Below are positions 33,119-42,084 of a DNA stretch of 64,000 nucleotides, piece by piece. The notes under the pieces are model-generated. The model saw only the letters and a program-made list of their open reading frames with translations. It searched no databases and was not told the DNA's origin. This DNA is from Streptomyces uncialis. GTDB taxonomy: Bacteria; Actinomycetota; Actinomycetes; Streptomycetales; Streptomycetaceae. Both the position numbers and the translations under genes were made by a program. Where the stretch lies: contig NZ_CP109583.1 of assembly GCF_036250755.1 (NCBI RefSeq), positions 5,479,501 to 5,543,500 of the forward strand, given 5' to 3'. Position 1 is the first letter of the stretch. Each line of letters opens with the position of its first letter.

Positions 33119-34918
33119 ATGAGCGACACCAAGGCCAAGGCCGACCGGGGCGACACCGGGGGGAACACCTCCGCGCGCCCCGCCGACGACCTCGGCGCCG
33201 CGGGGGCGCAGCTCTCCACCGCCCCCCGCGAGGAGGCCCCGAACCTTCCCGCCATGGGGGTGATCGGCTGGGCGCGCTGGTTCTGGCGCCAGCTGACCTC
33301 GATGCGGGTCGCGCTGCTGCTGCTCCTGCTGCTGTCGCTGGCGGCGATCCCCGGATCGCTGATCCCGCAGCGCGGCACCGACGACTTCCGGATCGAGGAC
33401 CTCCGCGAGAACAGTCCGACGCTGGCGTCCTTCTACGACGCGGCCGGACTCTTCAACGTCTACAGCTCGGTGTGGTTCTCCGCGATCTACATCCTGCTGT
33501 TCGTCTCGCTGATCGGCTGCATCGTCCCGCGCACCTGGCAGTTCGTCGGCCAGCTCCGCAGCCGTCCGCCGGCCGCTCCCAAGCGGCTCACCCGGCTCCC
33601 CGCGTACACGACGTGGCGCACCGACGCGAAGCCGGAGGAGGTGCGCGCGGCGGCGCTCGCCCTGCTGAAGAAGGGGCGGTTCCGGGCGCACACCGTCGGG
33701 GACGCCGTCGCCGCCGAGAAGGGCTATCTCCGGGAGGCCGGCAACCTCGCCTTCCATATCGCGCTGATCGTGATGCTGGTCGCGTTCGGCGCCGGACAGC
33801 TGCTGCGCTACGAGGGCAACAAGCTGATCCTGCCGGGCGGCGGCTTCGCGAACACGCTCACGCAGTACGACGACTTCAAGTCCGGGAACCTCTTCACCGC
33901 CGACGACCTGAACGCCTTCAGCTTCCGGTTCGACAAGTTCGTGGGCACCTACGAGCGCACCGGGCCGACCCGGGGCACCCCGCGTACGTTCAAGGCGGAC
34001 GTCGTCTACAGCGAGGGCGCCGACGGGCCGGAGAAGAAGAAGACCATCAAGGTCAACGAGCCGCTGAACATCGACGGCACCAAGGTCTACCTGGTCAGCC
34101 ATGGCTACGCGCCCGTGATCACGGTCCGCGACCCCAAGGGCAAGGTGATCTTCAAGGAGCCGGTGCCGCTGCTGCCGCTCGACGCCAACGTCACCTCGTC
34201 CGGCGCGGTCAAGGTCATGGACGGCTACCGCAACACGAAGGGCGAGAAGGAACAGCTCGGCTTCAACGCGTTCTTCGTGCCGTCCTTCGCGGGCGAGGGC
34301 CAGGGCCAGATGCTGTCCAACTTCCCGGCGCTCGACTACCCGGTCCTCGCGCTGTCCGCGTACCACGGCTCGCTCGGGGTCGACGCGGGTGTGCCGCAGA
34401 ACGTCTACCAGCTCGACAAGCGCAAGCTGAAGGAGTTCAAGGACAAGGACGGCGAACTCTTCAAGGAGATGCTGCGGCCGGGCGAGACCATGAAGCTGCC
34501 CGGCGGCGCCGGTTCGGTCACCTACGAGAAGGAGACCCAGGAGTGGGCCGGGTTCCAGATCACCCGTGAGCCCGGCAGCGGCTGGGCGCTCATCGGCGCG
34601 GGCGCCGCGATCGTCGGGCTCGCCGCCTCGCTGTTCATCCAGCGCCGCCGGGTCTGGGTGCGGGCGGTCACCGGCCGCGACGGGGTGACGGTCGTGGAGA
34701 TGGCCGGCCTCGGCCGCAGCGAGTCCGCGAAGGTCCCCGAGGAACTGTCCGAACTCGCCGGAGCCCTGTACGACCAGGCCCCGACGACCGACGCCGACCG
34801 CGCCGACGCCGACGCCGACGCCGAGGCGACCGCCGCCGAACCGGACCCGGCCCCCACCAGCACGCCCCCGAACACGACCACGACCCCAGCCGTTCCTGCC
34901 GAAGGGGCAGAGAAGTGA
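33119..34918 (+). CDS. resB: Cytochrome c biogenesis protein ResB
   Basis: The 599-residue ResB/Ccs1 component of the system II haem lyase has early helices (MRVALLLLLLLSLAAIPGSL and FSAIYILLFVSLIGCIV), a third at about 215-235, a large extracytoplasmic domain and a last helix near 505. The C-terminal ~40 residues are an Ala/Asp/Thr/Pro-rich tail. The start follows the ccdA stop by 4 nt, and ccsB starts inside its stop (GTGA). Confidence 0.94.
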   Translation: MSDTKAKADRGDTGGNTSARPADDLGAAGAQLSTAPREEAPNLPAMGVIGWARWFWRQLTSMRVALLLLLLLSLAAIPGSLIPQRGTDDFRIEDLRENSPTLASFYDAAGLFNVYSSVWFSAIYILLFVSLIGCIVPRTWQFVGQLRSRPPAAPKRLTRLPAYTTWRTDAKPEEVRAAALALLKKGRFRAHTVGDAVAAEKGYLREAGNLAFHIALIVMLVAFGAGQLLRYEGNKLILPGGGFANTLTQYDDFKSGNLFTADDLNAFSFRFDKFVGTYERTGPTRGTPRTFKADVVYSEGADGPEKKKTIKVNEPLNIDGTKVYLVSHGYAPVITVRDPKGKVIFKEPVPLLPLDANVTSSGAVKVMDGYRNTKGEKEQLGFNAFFVPSFAGEGQGQMLSNFPALDYPVLALSAYHGSLGVDAGVPQNVYQLDKRKLKEFKDKDGELFKEMLRPGETMKLPGGAGSVTYEKETQEWAGFQITREPGSGWALIGAGAAIVGLAASLFIQRRRVWVRAVTGRDGVTVVEMAGLGRSESAKVPEELSELAGALYDQAPTTDADRADADADAEATAAEPDPAPTSTPPNTTTTPAVPAEGAEK

Positions 34919-35991
34919 CTCTCGCCGCAGCGACCAACGAAAACCTCGCGAACATCAGCAACACGCTGATCTACTCCGCGATGGCCGTCTACACGCTGGC
35001 CTTCTTCGCCTACATCGCCGAGTGGACGTTCGGCAGCCGCAGCAAGGTGGGCCGTACCGCCGCCTCGCTCACCGCCGGGACGAAGTCCGCCGCGCCCGCC
35101 GTCACCGTGAAGTCCGCGGGCGGCACCACGGTGCTGGACCGGCCCCAGGTCGTCACCCGGGCCGCCACCGGGACCCGTGACGTCCCCGACGGGCCCGGCG
35201 CGGCCGGCGGGACCCTGAAGGGCGATCTGTACGGCCGGATCGCCATCTCGCTGAGCGTCCTCGCGTTCGCCGTGCAGGCGGCCGGGGTCCTCGCCCGCGG
35301 CCTGTCGGTGCAGCGGGTGCCGTGGGGCAACATGTACGAGTTCAACATCACGTTCTCCACGGTCGCGACGGGTGTGTACCTCGGCCTGCTCGCGCTGCGC
35401 AAGAACGTCCGCTGGATCGGTCTGCCGCTGACCACCATGGTCCTGCTCGACCTCGGTGTCGCGGTCACCGTGCTCTACACCGAGAGCGCGCAGCTCGTCC
35501 CCGCGCTCCACTCGTACTGGCTGGTCATCCATGTCTCCACCGCGATCTTCTGCGGCGCGGTGTTCTACGTGGGCGCGATGTCGACGACGCTCTACCTCTT
35601 CCGGGACTCGTACGAGAGCAAGGTCGCCCGGGGTGACACCCCCGGCCGGTTCGCCGCCTCGGTGATGGAGCGGCTGCCGTCCGCCGCGACCCTGGACAAG
35701 TTCACGTACCGGATCAACGCGGCCGTCTTCCCGCTGTGGACGTTCACGATCGTCGCGGGCGCCATCTGGGCCGGTGACGCGTGGGGCCGCTACTGGGGCT
35801 GGGACCCCAAGGAGACCTGGTCGTTCATCACCTGGGTCGCCTACGCGTGCTACCTGCACGCCCGTGCCACGGCCGGGTGGAAGGGCCGCAAGGCCGCGTA
35901 TCTGGCGCTGCTGGCCTTCGCCTGCTGGCTGTTCAACTACTACGGCGTCAACATCTTCGTGACGGGCAAGCACTCGTACGCGGGCGTCTGA
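34915..35991 (+). CDS. ccsB: Cytochrome c biogenesis protein CcsB/CcsA (haem exporter/lyase)
   Basis: The 358-residue membrane protein of the CcmC/CcmF/CcsA family has the tryptophan-rich WWD haem-binding segment WGRYWGWDPKETWSF with flanking helices. WGNMYEFN precedes it, and conserved histidines lie in HSYWLVIHVS and YLHARAT. It pairs with ResB to attach haem to apocytochrome c outside the cell. A ~70-residue Ala/Thr-rich insert follows helix 1. It is the last gene of the operon, before a perfect palindrome. Confidence 0.95.
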   Translation: MTLAAATNENLANISNTLIYSAMAVYTLAFFAYIAEWTFGSRSKVGRTAASLTAGTKSAAPAVTVKSAGGTTVLDRPQVVTRAATGTRDVPDGPGAAGGTLKGDLYGRIAISLSVLAFAVQAAGVLARGLSVQRVPWGNMYEFNITFSTVATGVYLGLLALRKNVRWIGLPLTTMVLLDLGVAVTVLYTESAQLVPALHSYWLVIHVSTAIFCGAVFYVGAMSTTLYLFRDSYESKVARGDTPGRFAASVMERLPSAATLDKFTYRINAAVFPLWTFTIVAGAIWAGDAWGRYWGWDPKETWSFITWVAYACYLHARATAGWKGRKAAYLALLAFACWLFNYYGVNIFVTGKHSYAGV

Positions 35992-36005
35992 CCGCCCGGC
36001 CCCGC

Positions 36006-36057
36006 GACGAAGGGGGCCGTCCACGTGATCCGGATCACGTGGACGGCCCCCTTCGTC
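36006..36057. terminator. 52-bp perfect palindrome, terminator of the cytochrome c operon
   Basis: Two 26-bp arms (GACGAAGGGGGCCGTCCACG... and its exact complement) meet with no spacer, 14 nt after the ccsB stop. The RNA would form an extremely stable hairpin. It could also act in reverse or be a protein site, but its position points to termination. Confidence 0.85.
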
Positions 36058-36086
36058 ATGGGAACCCGGACCAGGGCCCCGGACAG

Positions 36087-36743
36087 ATGGGGGACGTGGA
36101 CACCAATACGCGGCGGATCAGGGCCCGCGTGCGCGAAGGGGACGCCGAGACCTTCGGCGCGCTCTTCGACACGTACGCCCGGTCCGTCTACAACCATGGG
36201 TTCAGGCTGACGGGGGACTGGTCGTCGGCCGAGGACATCGTGTCGCTGACCTTTCTGGAGGCCTGGCGGCTGCGGGGCAAGGTCGACGAGGACGGCGGCT
36301 CGCTGCGGCCCTGGCTGCTGGGCATCGCCACCAACGTCACCCGCAACACCCGGCGGGCCGCCCGAAGACATACGGCGGCCGTCGCCAGGCTGCCCCGCCC
36401 CGAGGCCGTCCCCGACTTCGCCGACGAGCTCGCCGACCGGATCGGGGACGCGCGGCAGCTCGCGCTGGTGCGCACCGCGCTGGCGAAGCTGCGGCGCCCG
36501 GAGCGTGAGGTGCTGGCGCTGTGCGTGTGGTCGGGCCTCGACTACGTGTCCGCGGCGGCGGCTCTCGGGGTGCCGGTGGGCACCGTACGGTCCCGGCTGT
36601 CCCGGGCCCGCAAGAAGCTGGCGGCGGCGGTCGGACAGGCCCGCGAAGAGATTCCGGAACACCGGGAACCCGCGCACCGGTACGGACAGATGAGAGGTGG
36701 CCGCGCGATCGCGGCCGGGCCCACCCAGGAGGGGAAACGATGA
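36087..36743 (+). CDS. ECF-type RNA polymerase sigma factor
   Basis: The 218-residue sigma-70 family protein has region 2 (FDTYARSVYNHGFRLTGDWS, AEDIVSLTFLEAW) and region 4 (LRRPEREVLALCVWSGLDYV, then VPVGTVRSRLSRARKKL). The start is ATG 36087; GTG 36096 is an alternative. The next gene overlaps its stop by 4 nt and encodes the CU044_5270 partner, the usual companion of this sigma class. Confidence 0.93.
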   Translation: MGDVDTNTRRIRARVREGDAETFGALFDTYARSVYNHGFRLTGDWSSAEDIVSLTFLEAWRLRGKVDEDGGSLRPWLLGIATNVTRNTRRAARRHTAAVARLPRPEAVPDFADELADRIGDARQLALVRTALAKLRRPEREVLALCVWSGLDYVSAAAALGVPVGTVRSRLSRARKKLAAAVGQAREEIPEHREPAHRYGQMRGGRAIAAGPTQEGKR

Positions 36744-37705
36744 GCACACTTCCCGAGAAGGACCTTCCGCCGGGCCGTCACCGACTCCTCAAGGAGCACC
36801 TGATGACCGAGTTCCGGCAGGAAACCCAGACGGACGCGCGCCCGGCGCGCCGGGTGTGGCCGCGGCCCGCCCTGGTCGCCGTCGCCGCCGCGGCTGTCGC
36901 CGCCGGGGTCCTCGTGGCCCTGCCGTCCGACGGCACCGGCTCCCGTGACACCGCCGCCGCACCCGGCGGCACCGGAGCCCCCGGCAAGGCGGCCGGGTAC
37001 GGCTCGGACGACGCGGCACGGCTCCTGGAGGACATCGCGCTGGCGGCCTCGAAGCGGGACGCCCCGGCCCGTATCCGGGACGACCAGTTCGTCTACGTCA
37101 AGAGCAGGATCGGCTACATGTCGTTCGCCGAGAACACGAAGCCGGAGCTGGAGCGGATCCACGACCGGGAGGTCTGGGCGTCCGTCGACGGCACCCGCGA
37201 GGGCCTGCTGGACGAGGACAACCGGAACGGACGGATCAAGCTGGACGCGCCCCAGCCCGGTGACGCGAGCAACACCGACTACCGCAGTCTTCAGAAGCTG
37301 CCGACCGACCCCGCCAAGATGCACAAGTGGCTGTACGACAACGGCCAAGGGGACAAGACACCCGAGGACGAGCGGGCGTTCAACCTCTTCGGGGATCTGG
37401 TCGGGGAGTCGCTGGTACCCAAGAAGCAGGCCGTCGCGCTGTACCGGGCCGCCGCGAGGATCAAGGCGGTCGAGGTGGTCGACGGCGTGAAGGACGCGGC
37501 CGGACGGACCGGGGTCGCCCTGGTGCGGGAGAACGAGGACGGCTACCAGGAGCAGCTGGTCTTCGACCCGAGGACCAAGGAGTACCTCGGTGAGCGGGTG
37601 GTCGCCGTGCGCGACACCGGGGACGGGCTGAAGAAGGGCCAGCTGCTGGGCACCTCCGCGATCCTCGACCGCGAGATCGTGGACAAGGCGGGCCGCCGCC
37701 CCTGA
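36740..37705 (+). CDS. CU044_5270 family protein
   Basis: The 321-residue protein has one membrane helix (about 45-65, LVAVAAAAVAAGVLVALPSD) between a basic cytoplasmic N-terminus and a larger outer domain ending YLGERVVAVRD...AILDREIVDKAG. The family regularly occurs just after an ECF sigma factor, as here (ATGA overlap). A role as its membrane-bound modulator is plausible but unproven. A well-spaced GGAGGGG precedes the ATG. Confidence 0.88.
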   Translation: MSTLPEKDLPPGRHRLLKEHLMTEFRQETQTDARPARRVWPRPALVAVAAAAVAAGVLVALPSDGTGSRDTAAAPGGTGAPGKAAGYGSDDAARLLEDIALAASKRDAPARIRDDQFVYVKSRIGYMSFAENTKPELERIHDREVWASVDGTREGLLDEDNRNGRIKLDAPQPGDASNTDYRSLQKLPTDPAKMHKWLYDNGQGDKTPEDERAFNLFGDLVGESLVPKKQAVALYRAAARIKAVEVVDGVKDAAGRTGVALVRENEDGYQEQLVFDPRTKEYLGERVVAVRDTGDGLKKGQLLGTSAILDREIVDKAGRRP

Positions 37706-37754
37706 TCCGCCACTGACCGGGGCCCGGCGTCCGTCACCCGTACGTGACGAGCCG

Positions 37755-37820
37755 CACACCACGTACCGGCGGGCCGCACATCACGTACCGACCAGCCGCG
37801 CGCCACGTACCGGCGGGCCG
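37755..37820. repeat. Three 22-bp tandem repeats
   Basis: The units at 37755-37776, 37777-37798 and 37799-37820 share the core CACGTACCGGCGGGCCG, with a few substitutions in the middle unit. They lie between two convergent genes. Confidence 0.85.
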
Positions 37821-37882
37821 CGCGTGTCACAGCTCACGCCGGGACGCGGGACGCCCGGGGCGGACGGGACCCGTGGGGCTGG

Positions 37883-37910
37883 TTACGGCTTACGGCTTAC
37901 GGCTTACGGC
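37883..37910. repeat. Four 7-bp tandem repeats (TTACGGC) over a stop codon
   Basis: Four perfect TTACGGC units overlap the 3' end of the PLDc_N gene. Its TAA stop (37897-37899) and last Lys and Arg codons lie inside them. Changes in unit number would alter the reading frame or length of the C-terminus. Confidence 0.85.
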
Positions 37911-38259
37911 CCTGCGGGTCCTCGTCCGGGTCGGTGCGGTCCTCCGGCTCGGGGTCCTGCTCCGACTTGCGCCGGGTCTCCTCGCCGAGGGACTTCAGGA
38001 ACTCGGGGTTGTCGTCGGGGGCCACCCACTGGGCCCGGCCCCGGCCGCCACCCCGGCCACCGACGGCCGGGGCCTTCCTGACCTTGCCCGCGACGAGCCA
38101 CGCGACCGGCCCGATCAGCACCTGCCCGAACAGCAGCACGATGATCACCCACACGACCTTGGGGAGGTGCTTGACCTCCTCCTCGGGGGTGTTCAGGCAG
38201 TCGATGAAGGCGTAGATCCACAGCGCCAGGATCAGCAGGAACGGCAGATACCTGAGCAT
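37897..38259 (-). CDS. PLDc_N domain membrane protein
   Basis: The 120-residue protein has two hydrophobic helices (about 4-20 and 34-57) forming the phospholipase-D-nuclease N-terminal domain, with LALWIYAFIDCL and KVVWVIIVLLFGQVLIGP. A charged Glu/Asp/Pro-rich cytoplasmic tail follows. There is no catalytic HKD domain, so it is not a phospholipase. It is divergent from mqnL. Confidence 0.88.
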   Translation of the reverse strand: MLRYLPFLLILALWIYAFIDCLNTPEEEVKHLPKVVWVIIVLLFGQVLIGPVAWLVAGKVRKAPAVGGRGGGRGRAQWVAPDDNPEFLKSLGEETRRKSEQDPEPEDRTDPDEDPQGRKP

Positions 38260-38346
38260 GGTGCGTAATCCCCCAGCGGGTGGTGGCGGGCCGTGGCGCG
38301 GCCCCGGTGACGGGGCCAGGGTAACCGGTACCGGATACTGGACGGC

Positions 38347-39798
38347 ATGGCTTACGACGATCTTCGCTCCCTGCTCCGGTCGCTCGAACGCGAAGGTGAT
38401 CTCAAGAGAATCAAGGCCGAGGTCGATCCCTACCTGGAGGTCGGCGAGATCGTCGACCGGGTCCAGAAGGCGAAGGGCCCCGCGCTCCTCTTCGAGAACG
38501 TCAAGGGCTCCTCGATGCCCCTGGCCATGAATGTGTTCGGCACGGACCGCAGGCTGCTGAAGGCCCTGGGCCTGAAGTCGTACACGGAGATCACCGAGAA
38601 GATCGGCGGGCTGCTCAAGCCCGAGCTGCCGAACGGTTTCGTCGGGGTCCGTGAGGCGTTCGGCAAGCTCGGCGCGATGTCGCACGTCCCGCCGAAGAAG
38701 GTCAAGGACGGACCCGTGCACGAGGTCGTGCTGCGCGGCGACGACGTCGACCTCGACACCCTGCCCGCGTTGTTCACCTGGCCGAAGGACGGCGGTTCGT
38801 TCTTCAACCTGGGGCTGACCCACACCAAGGACCCCGAGACCGGGGTGCGCAACCTCGGCCTCTACCGGCTCCAGCGCCATGACAAGCGCACCATCGGGAT
38901 GCACTGGCAGATCCACAAGGACAGCCGCAACCACTACCAGGTCGCCGCCCGGCGCGGCGAGCGGCTGCCGGTGGCGATCGCCTTCGGCTGCCCCCCGGCC
39001 GTGACGTACGCGTCCAGCGCGCCGCTGCCCGGTGACATCGACGAATACCTGCTCGCCGGTTTCCTCCAGGGCAAGCGCGTCGAGATGGTCGACTGCAAGA
39101 CGGTGCCGCTCCAGGTGCCCGCGCAGGCGGAGGTCGTGCTGGAGGGCTGGCTGGAGCCCGGCCGGACGCTCCCGGAGGGCCCGTTCGGCGACCACACGGG
39201 CTTCTACACGCCGCAGGAGGACTTCCCGGCGCTCACCATCGACTGTGTGACGACGCGCAAGCGCCCGCTGCTCCAGTCGATCGTCGTGGGCCGCCCGCCG
39301 ACCGAGGACGGTCCGCTGGGCCGTGCGACGGAACGCTTCTTCCTGCCGCTGCTGAAGATCGTCGTCCCCGACATCGTGGACTACCACCTGCCCGAGGCCG
39401 GGGTCTTCCACAACTGCGCGATCGTCGCGATCGACAAGAAGTACCCCAAGCACGCGCAGAAGGTCATGCACGCGATCTGGGGCGCCCACATGATGTCGCT
39501 GACCAAGCTGATCGTGATCGTGGACGCCGACTGCGACGTCCACGACCTGGAGCAGGTCGCCTGGCGGGCCCTCGGCAATGTCGACTACTCCCGGGACATC
39601 AGCCTGGTGGAGGGTCCCGTCGACCATCTCGACCACGCCTCGTACCAGAAGTTCTGGGGCGGCAAGCTGGGCCTGGACGCCACCCGCAAGCTCCCCGAGG
39701 AGGGGTACACGCGGGACGGCGGCTGGCCGGAGATGGTGAGCTCCGACCCGGCGACGGCGGCCACGGTCGACCGCCGCTGGAAGGAGTACGGACTGTGA
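38347..39798 (+). CDS. mqnL: Menaquinone biosynthesis decarboxylase MqnL (UbiD family)
   Basis: UbiD enzymes use prenylated FMN for aromatic decarboxylation. In the futalosine pathway MqnL decarboxylates a 1,4-dihydroxy-6-naphthoate-derived intermediate. The 483-residue product has GLYRLQRHDKRTIGMHWQIH and the catalytic LPEGPFGDHTGFY region with its Glu/Asp. A -10-like GATACT ends 7 nt before the ATG and there is no Shine-Dalgarno, which suggests a leaderless mRNA. mqnP follows. Confidence 0.93.
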   Translation: MAYDDLRSLLRSLEREGDLKRIKAEVDPYLEVGEIVDRVQKAKGPALLFENVKGSSMPLAMNVFGTDRRLLKALGLKSYTEITEKIGGLLKPELPNGFVGVREAFGKLGAMSHVPPKKVKDGPVHEVVLRGDDVDLDTLPALFTWPKDGGSFFNLGLTHTKDPETGVRNLGLYRLQRHDKRTIGMHWQIHKDSRNHYQVAARRGERLPVAIAFGCPPAVTYASSAPLPGDIDEYLLAGFLQGKRVEMVDCKTVPLQVPAQAEVVLEGWLEPGRTLPEGPFGDHTGFYTPQEDFPALTIDCVTTRKRPLLQSIVVGRPPTEDGPLGRATERFFLPLLKIVVPDIVDYHLPEAGVFHNCAIVAIDKKYPKHAQKVMHAIWGAHMMSLTKLIVIVDADCDVHDLEQVAWRALGNVDYSRDISLVEGPVDHLDHASYQKFWGGKLGLDATRKLPEEGYTRDGGWPEMVSSDPATAATVDRRWKEYGL

Positions 39799-39838
39799 GC
39801 CCCGTACGGGCGCGGCGCGGTACGGCGGGGGAACGCTG

Positions 39839-40759
39839 ATGCCGGCCACCGAGAGCGTCGTCGGCGGGCCGGGTCCGGCCCGCCCGGCGAGCCGGACCCG
39901 GTCGTTCCTGCGGCTGGTGATGATCGAGCACTCGGTCTTCGCGCTGCCGTTCGCGTACATCGCCACGCTGACCGCGATGTTCCAGGACGGCGGCGGCGTC
40001 CGGTGGGGCACCCTGCTGCTCGTCACCGTCGCGATGGTGGGCCTGCGGACCTTCGCGATGGCGTGCAACCGGATCATCGACCGGGAGATCGACGCCCGTA
40101 ACCCGCGCACCGCGAACCGCGAGATCGTGACCGGCGCGGTGAGCGTGCGTTCCGCGTGGACCGGCGCGGCCGTGGCCCTCGCCGTCTTCCTGGGCGCGGC
40201 GGCCCTGCTCAACCCGCTGTGCCTGATGCTCGCGCCCGCCGCGGTCGTCCCGATGGTGGTCTACCCGTACGGGAAGCGGTTCACGAACTTCCCGCACGCG
40301 ATCCTGGCGTTCGCGCAGGCGATGGGCCCGGTCGGCGCGTGGCTCGCGGTCACCGGGACCTGGTCCGGGGACGCGGTGATCCTCGGTCTCGCGGTCGGGA
40401 TCTGGATCGGCGGCTTCGACCTGATCTTCGCCTGCCAGGACGTCCAGGCGGACCGGGCGCACGGCGTGCTGTCCTTCCCGGCCCGCTACGGCATCCCGGC
40501 GGCCCTGTACGGGGCGCGGGTGTGCCACGCGGTGACGATGGCCCTGCTCGTCTGGTACGCGGTGGCCACCGACGCGGGGGTCCTCCTGTGGCTGGGCCTG
40601 CTGATCGTCGCCGTCGCGTTCGTGTACGAGCACCGGGTGGTCCGCCCGCACGACCTGTCCCGGCTGAACCGGGCGTTCTTCACGGTGAACGGCTTCATCG
40701 GCATCGCGTTGTTCGTCTGCGCGCTGGCGGACCTGGCGCTACGGGGCCTGTCGGTCTGA
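39839..40759 (+). CDS. mqnP: Menaquinone prenyltransferase MqnP (UbiA family)
   Basis: The 306-residue polytopic prenyltransferase has first Asp motif NRIIDREIDARNPRT and second motif in DLIFACQDVQADRAHG, with eight or nine predicted helices. In the futalosine pathway it prenylates the naphthoate-derived ring. It lies 40 nt after mqnL and is probably co-transcribed. Confidence 0.93.
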   Translation: MPATESVVGGPGPARPASRTRSFLRLVMIEHSVFALPFAYIATLTAMFQDGGGVRWGTLLLVTVAMVGLRTFAMACNRIIDREIDARNPRTANREIVTGAVSVRSAWTGAAVALAVFLGAAALLNPLCLMLAPAAVVPMVVYPYGKRFTNFPHAILAFAQAMGPVGAWLAVTGTWSGDAVILGLAVGIWIGGFDLIFACQDVQADRAHGVLSFPARYGIPAALYGARVCHAVTMALLVWYAVATDAGVLLWLGLLIVAVAFVYEHRVVRPHDLSRLNRAFFTVNGFIGIALFVCALADLALRGLSV

Positions 40760-40891
40760 CCTGGGACGGGCGTCGTCCGGGCGGCCGGGGGGTGTGTGGT
40801 GCCGGGGCGGTCCGGTGTCCGGCGGTCCGACCTCGGGCGCCTGGGGCCCGGCGGTCCGACCTCGGGCTGTCCGTGTCGGCCGGGGCCGGGG

Positions 40892-41464
40892 TCAGCCAGG
40901 GCGGCGCAGGACGAGGACCGTGGTCCCCGCGCACCGGGAGAAGGTGTGCGGCCAGCGGTTCAGAGTGCGGATGCCGCTGAGGCGCCCTTCGGTGAGCCGC
41001 CCCCGGAACCGGGGGTCGGCCGTACCGGCGGCCGGGTTCTCCCGGATGTGGACGGCGCCTCCCGGGCGGACGAACCGGGCCGCGTCACCCAGCACCCGGA
41101 ACACCTGGAGCAGATGCAGGGAGTCCCGGAACGTGACGACGTCCACACTCCCGGGCGCGAGGGAACGCGGCACCGGCCCCGTGTCGATGTCCCAGTGGAC
41201 GTACCGGTCGGAGCTCCCGTCCCGGCGGGCGGTACGCAACGCGCCCGGCGCGAAGTCGTAGCCCGTCACCCGCGCGCCCCTGGCCGCGAGCGCCCGCGTC
41301 CACTCCCCGGTCCCGCACCCGAGATCCGCCACGACGGCGCCCGGCCGCATCCCGGTCAGCTCCAGGAAGCCGTCCGTCTCCTCCTCGGTCACCGGATACG
41401 GGGTGTGTTCGCTGTGCCACTCGTCCCACTCCCGCGCGGACGGGGGCATCCGACGGCCGTTCAC
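40892..41464 (-). CDS. Class I SAM-dependent methyltransferase
   Basis: The 190-residue Rossmann methyltransferase has motif I VVADLGCGTGEWTRAL and the acidic loop VTGYDFAPG. GTG 41464 is chosen because it overlaps the stop of the upstream gene by 4 nt (GTGA), indicating coupling. ATG 41449 is the alternative (MPPSAREWDEW). The substrate is unknown. It forms a two-gene unit with the resolvase-fold protein. Confidence 0.85.
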   Translation of the reverse strand: MNGRRMPPSAREWDEWHSEHTPYPVTEEETDGFLELTGMRPGAVVADLGCGTGEWTRALAARGARVTGYDFAPGALRTARRDGSSDRYVHWDIDTGPVPRSLAPGSVDVVTFRDSLHLLQVFRVLGDAARFVRPGGAVHIRENPAAGTADPRFRGRLTEGRLSGIRTLNRWPHTFSRCAGTTVLVLRRPG

Positions 41465-41919
41465 GGGCGGTACGGCGTGGTGTCCGCCGCCGTCTCCGGC
41501 ACCAGCAGCACCAGGAACCCGGTCCCCTCGCACACCGCGCGGATCTCGTCCTCGTACACCTGGTCGTCCGGGTCGAGGTGCCCCCGGTCGACGGTCAGCA
41601 CACCGTGGACGAACCCGGTCGCCACCCCCAGCCGGACGGCCTCCCAGGCGGGCGCTGACCCCGACGGGAAGAACCCGTCCACCTCCTGGTACTCCGCACC
41701 CACCTCCCACCCGCGCCGCTCCGCGTACCCCCGCAACCGGGCGAACACCGCGTCGGCCTCCCCTTCCCGCCCCGCCTCGCCGCGCACATACAGGGCCACC
41801 CGTCGCTCGGGCAGCTCATGGGAGTCCCCGTTGCAGAGGGTGCGCAGGGTTTGCAGACGCTGGGCGGGGGTGATCGGGAGTTTGGCGGGTCCGCTGGGGC
41901 TGAAGGTAGACACAATCAT
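41461..41919 (-). CDS. Resolvase-fold protein lacking the catalytic serine
   Basis: The 152-residue product resembles the N-terminal domain of serine recombinases: RRVALYVRGEAGREGEAD, then LRGYAERRGWEVGAEYQEVDGFF, a helix, and FVHGVLTVDRGHLDPDD in the position of the usual DRLSR loop. The catalytic Ser of the YxRVSt motif is absent (YVRGEAG), and there is no DNA-binding domain. It is probably a non-recombinase relative. The start is ATG 41919; ATG 41955 is possible. It is coupled to a methyltransferase. Confidence 0.6.
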   Translation of the reverse strand: MIVSTFSPSGPAKLPITPAQRLQTLRTLCNGDSHELPERRVALYVRGEAGREGEADAVFARLRGYAERRGWEVGAEYQEVDGFFPSGSAPAWEAVRLGVATGFVHGVLTVDRGHLDPDDQVYEDEIRAVCEGTGFLVLLVPETAADTTPYRP

Positions 41920-41923
41920 GTTG

Positions 41924-41936
41924 CCGGTATGACCGG
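41924..41936. promoter_or_regulatory. 13-bp palindrome in the divergent promoter region
   Basis: CCGGT-atg-ACCGG lies between the resolvase-fold gene and the XRE-TPR regulator. It is a candidate operator for that regulator, with no direct support. Confidence 0.3.
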
Positions 41937-42084
41937 TTACTCGATCCTGGGGCATGACGCCATCAGATCGTCAGGACGAACGTCGGCCCAGGGGAATCGA
42001 AAGGGGGAAAGACCTGTCAAGGGGGAAACGGCGGGGGAACGGGTGTACATGATGGGCCCACGCGCGTGGACAGGGGGCTCATTC

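Noticed and set aside
41461..41955. Active resolvase or integrase marking a mobile island
   Set aside because: The catalytic serine and DNA-binding domain are missing, and no attachment-site repeats or other mobility genes were seen.
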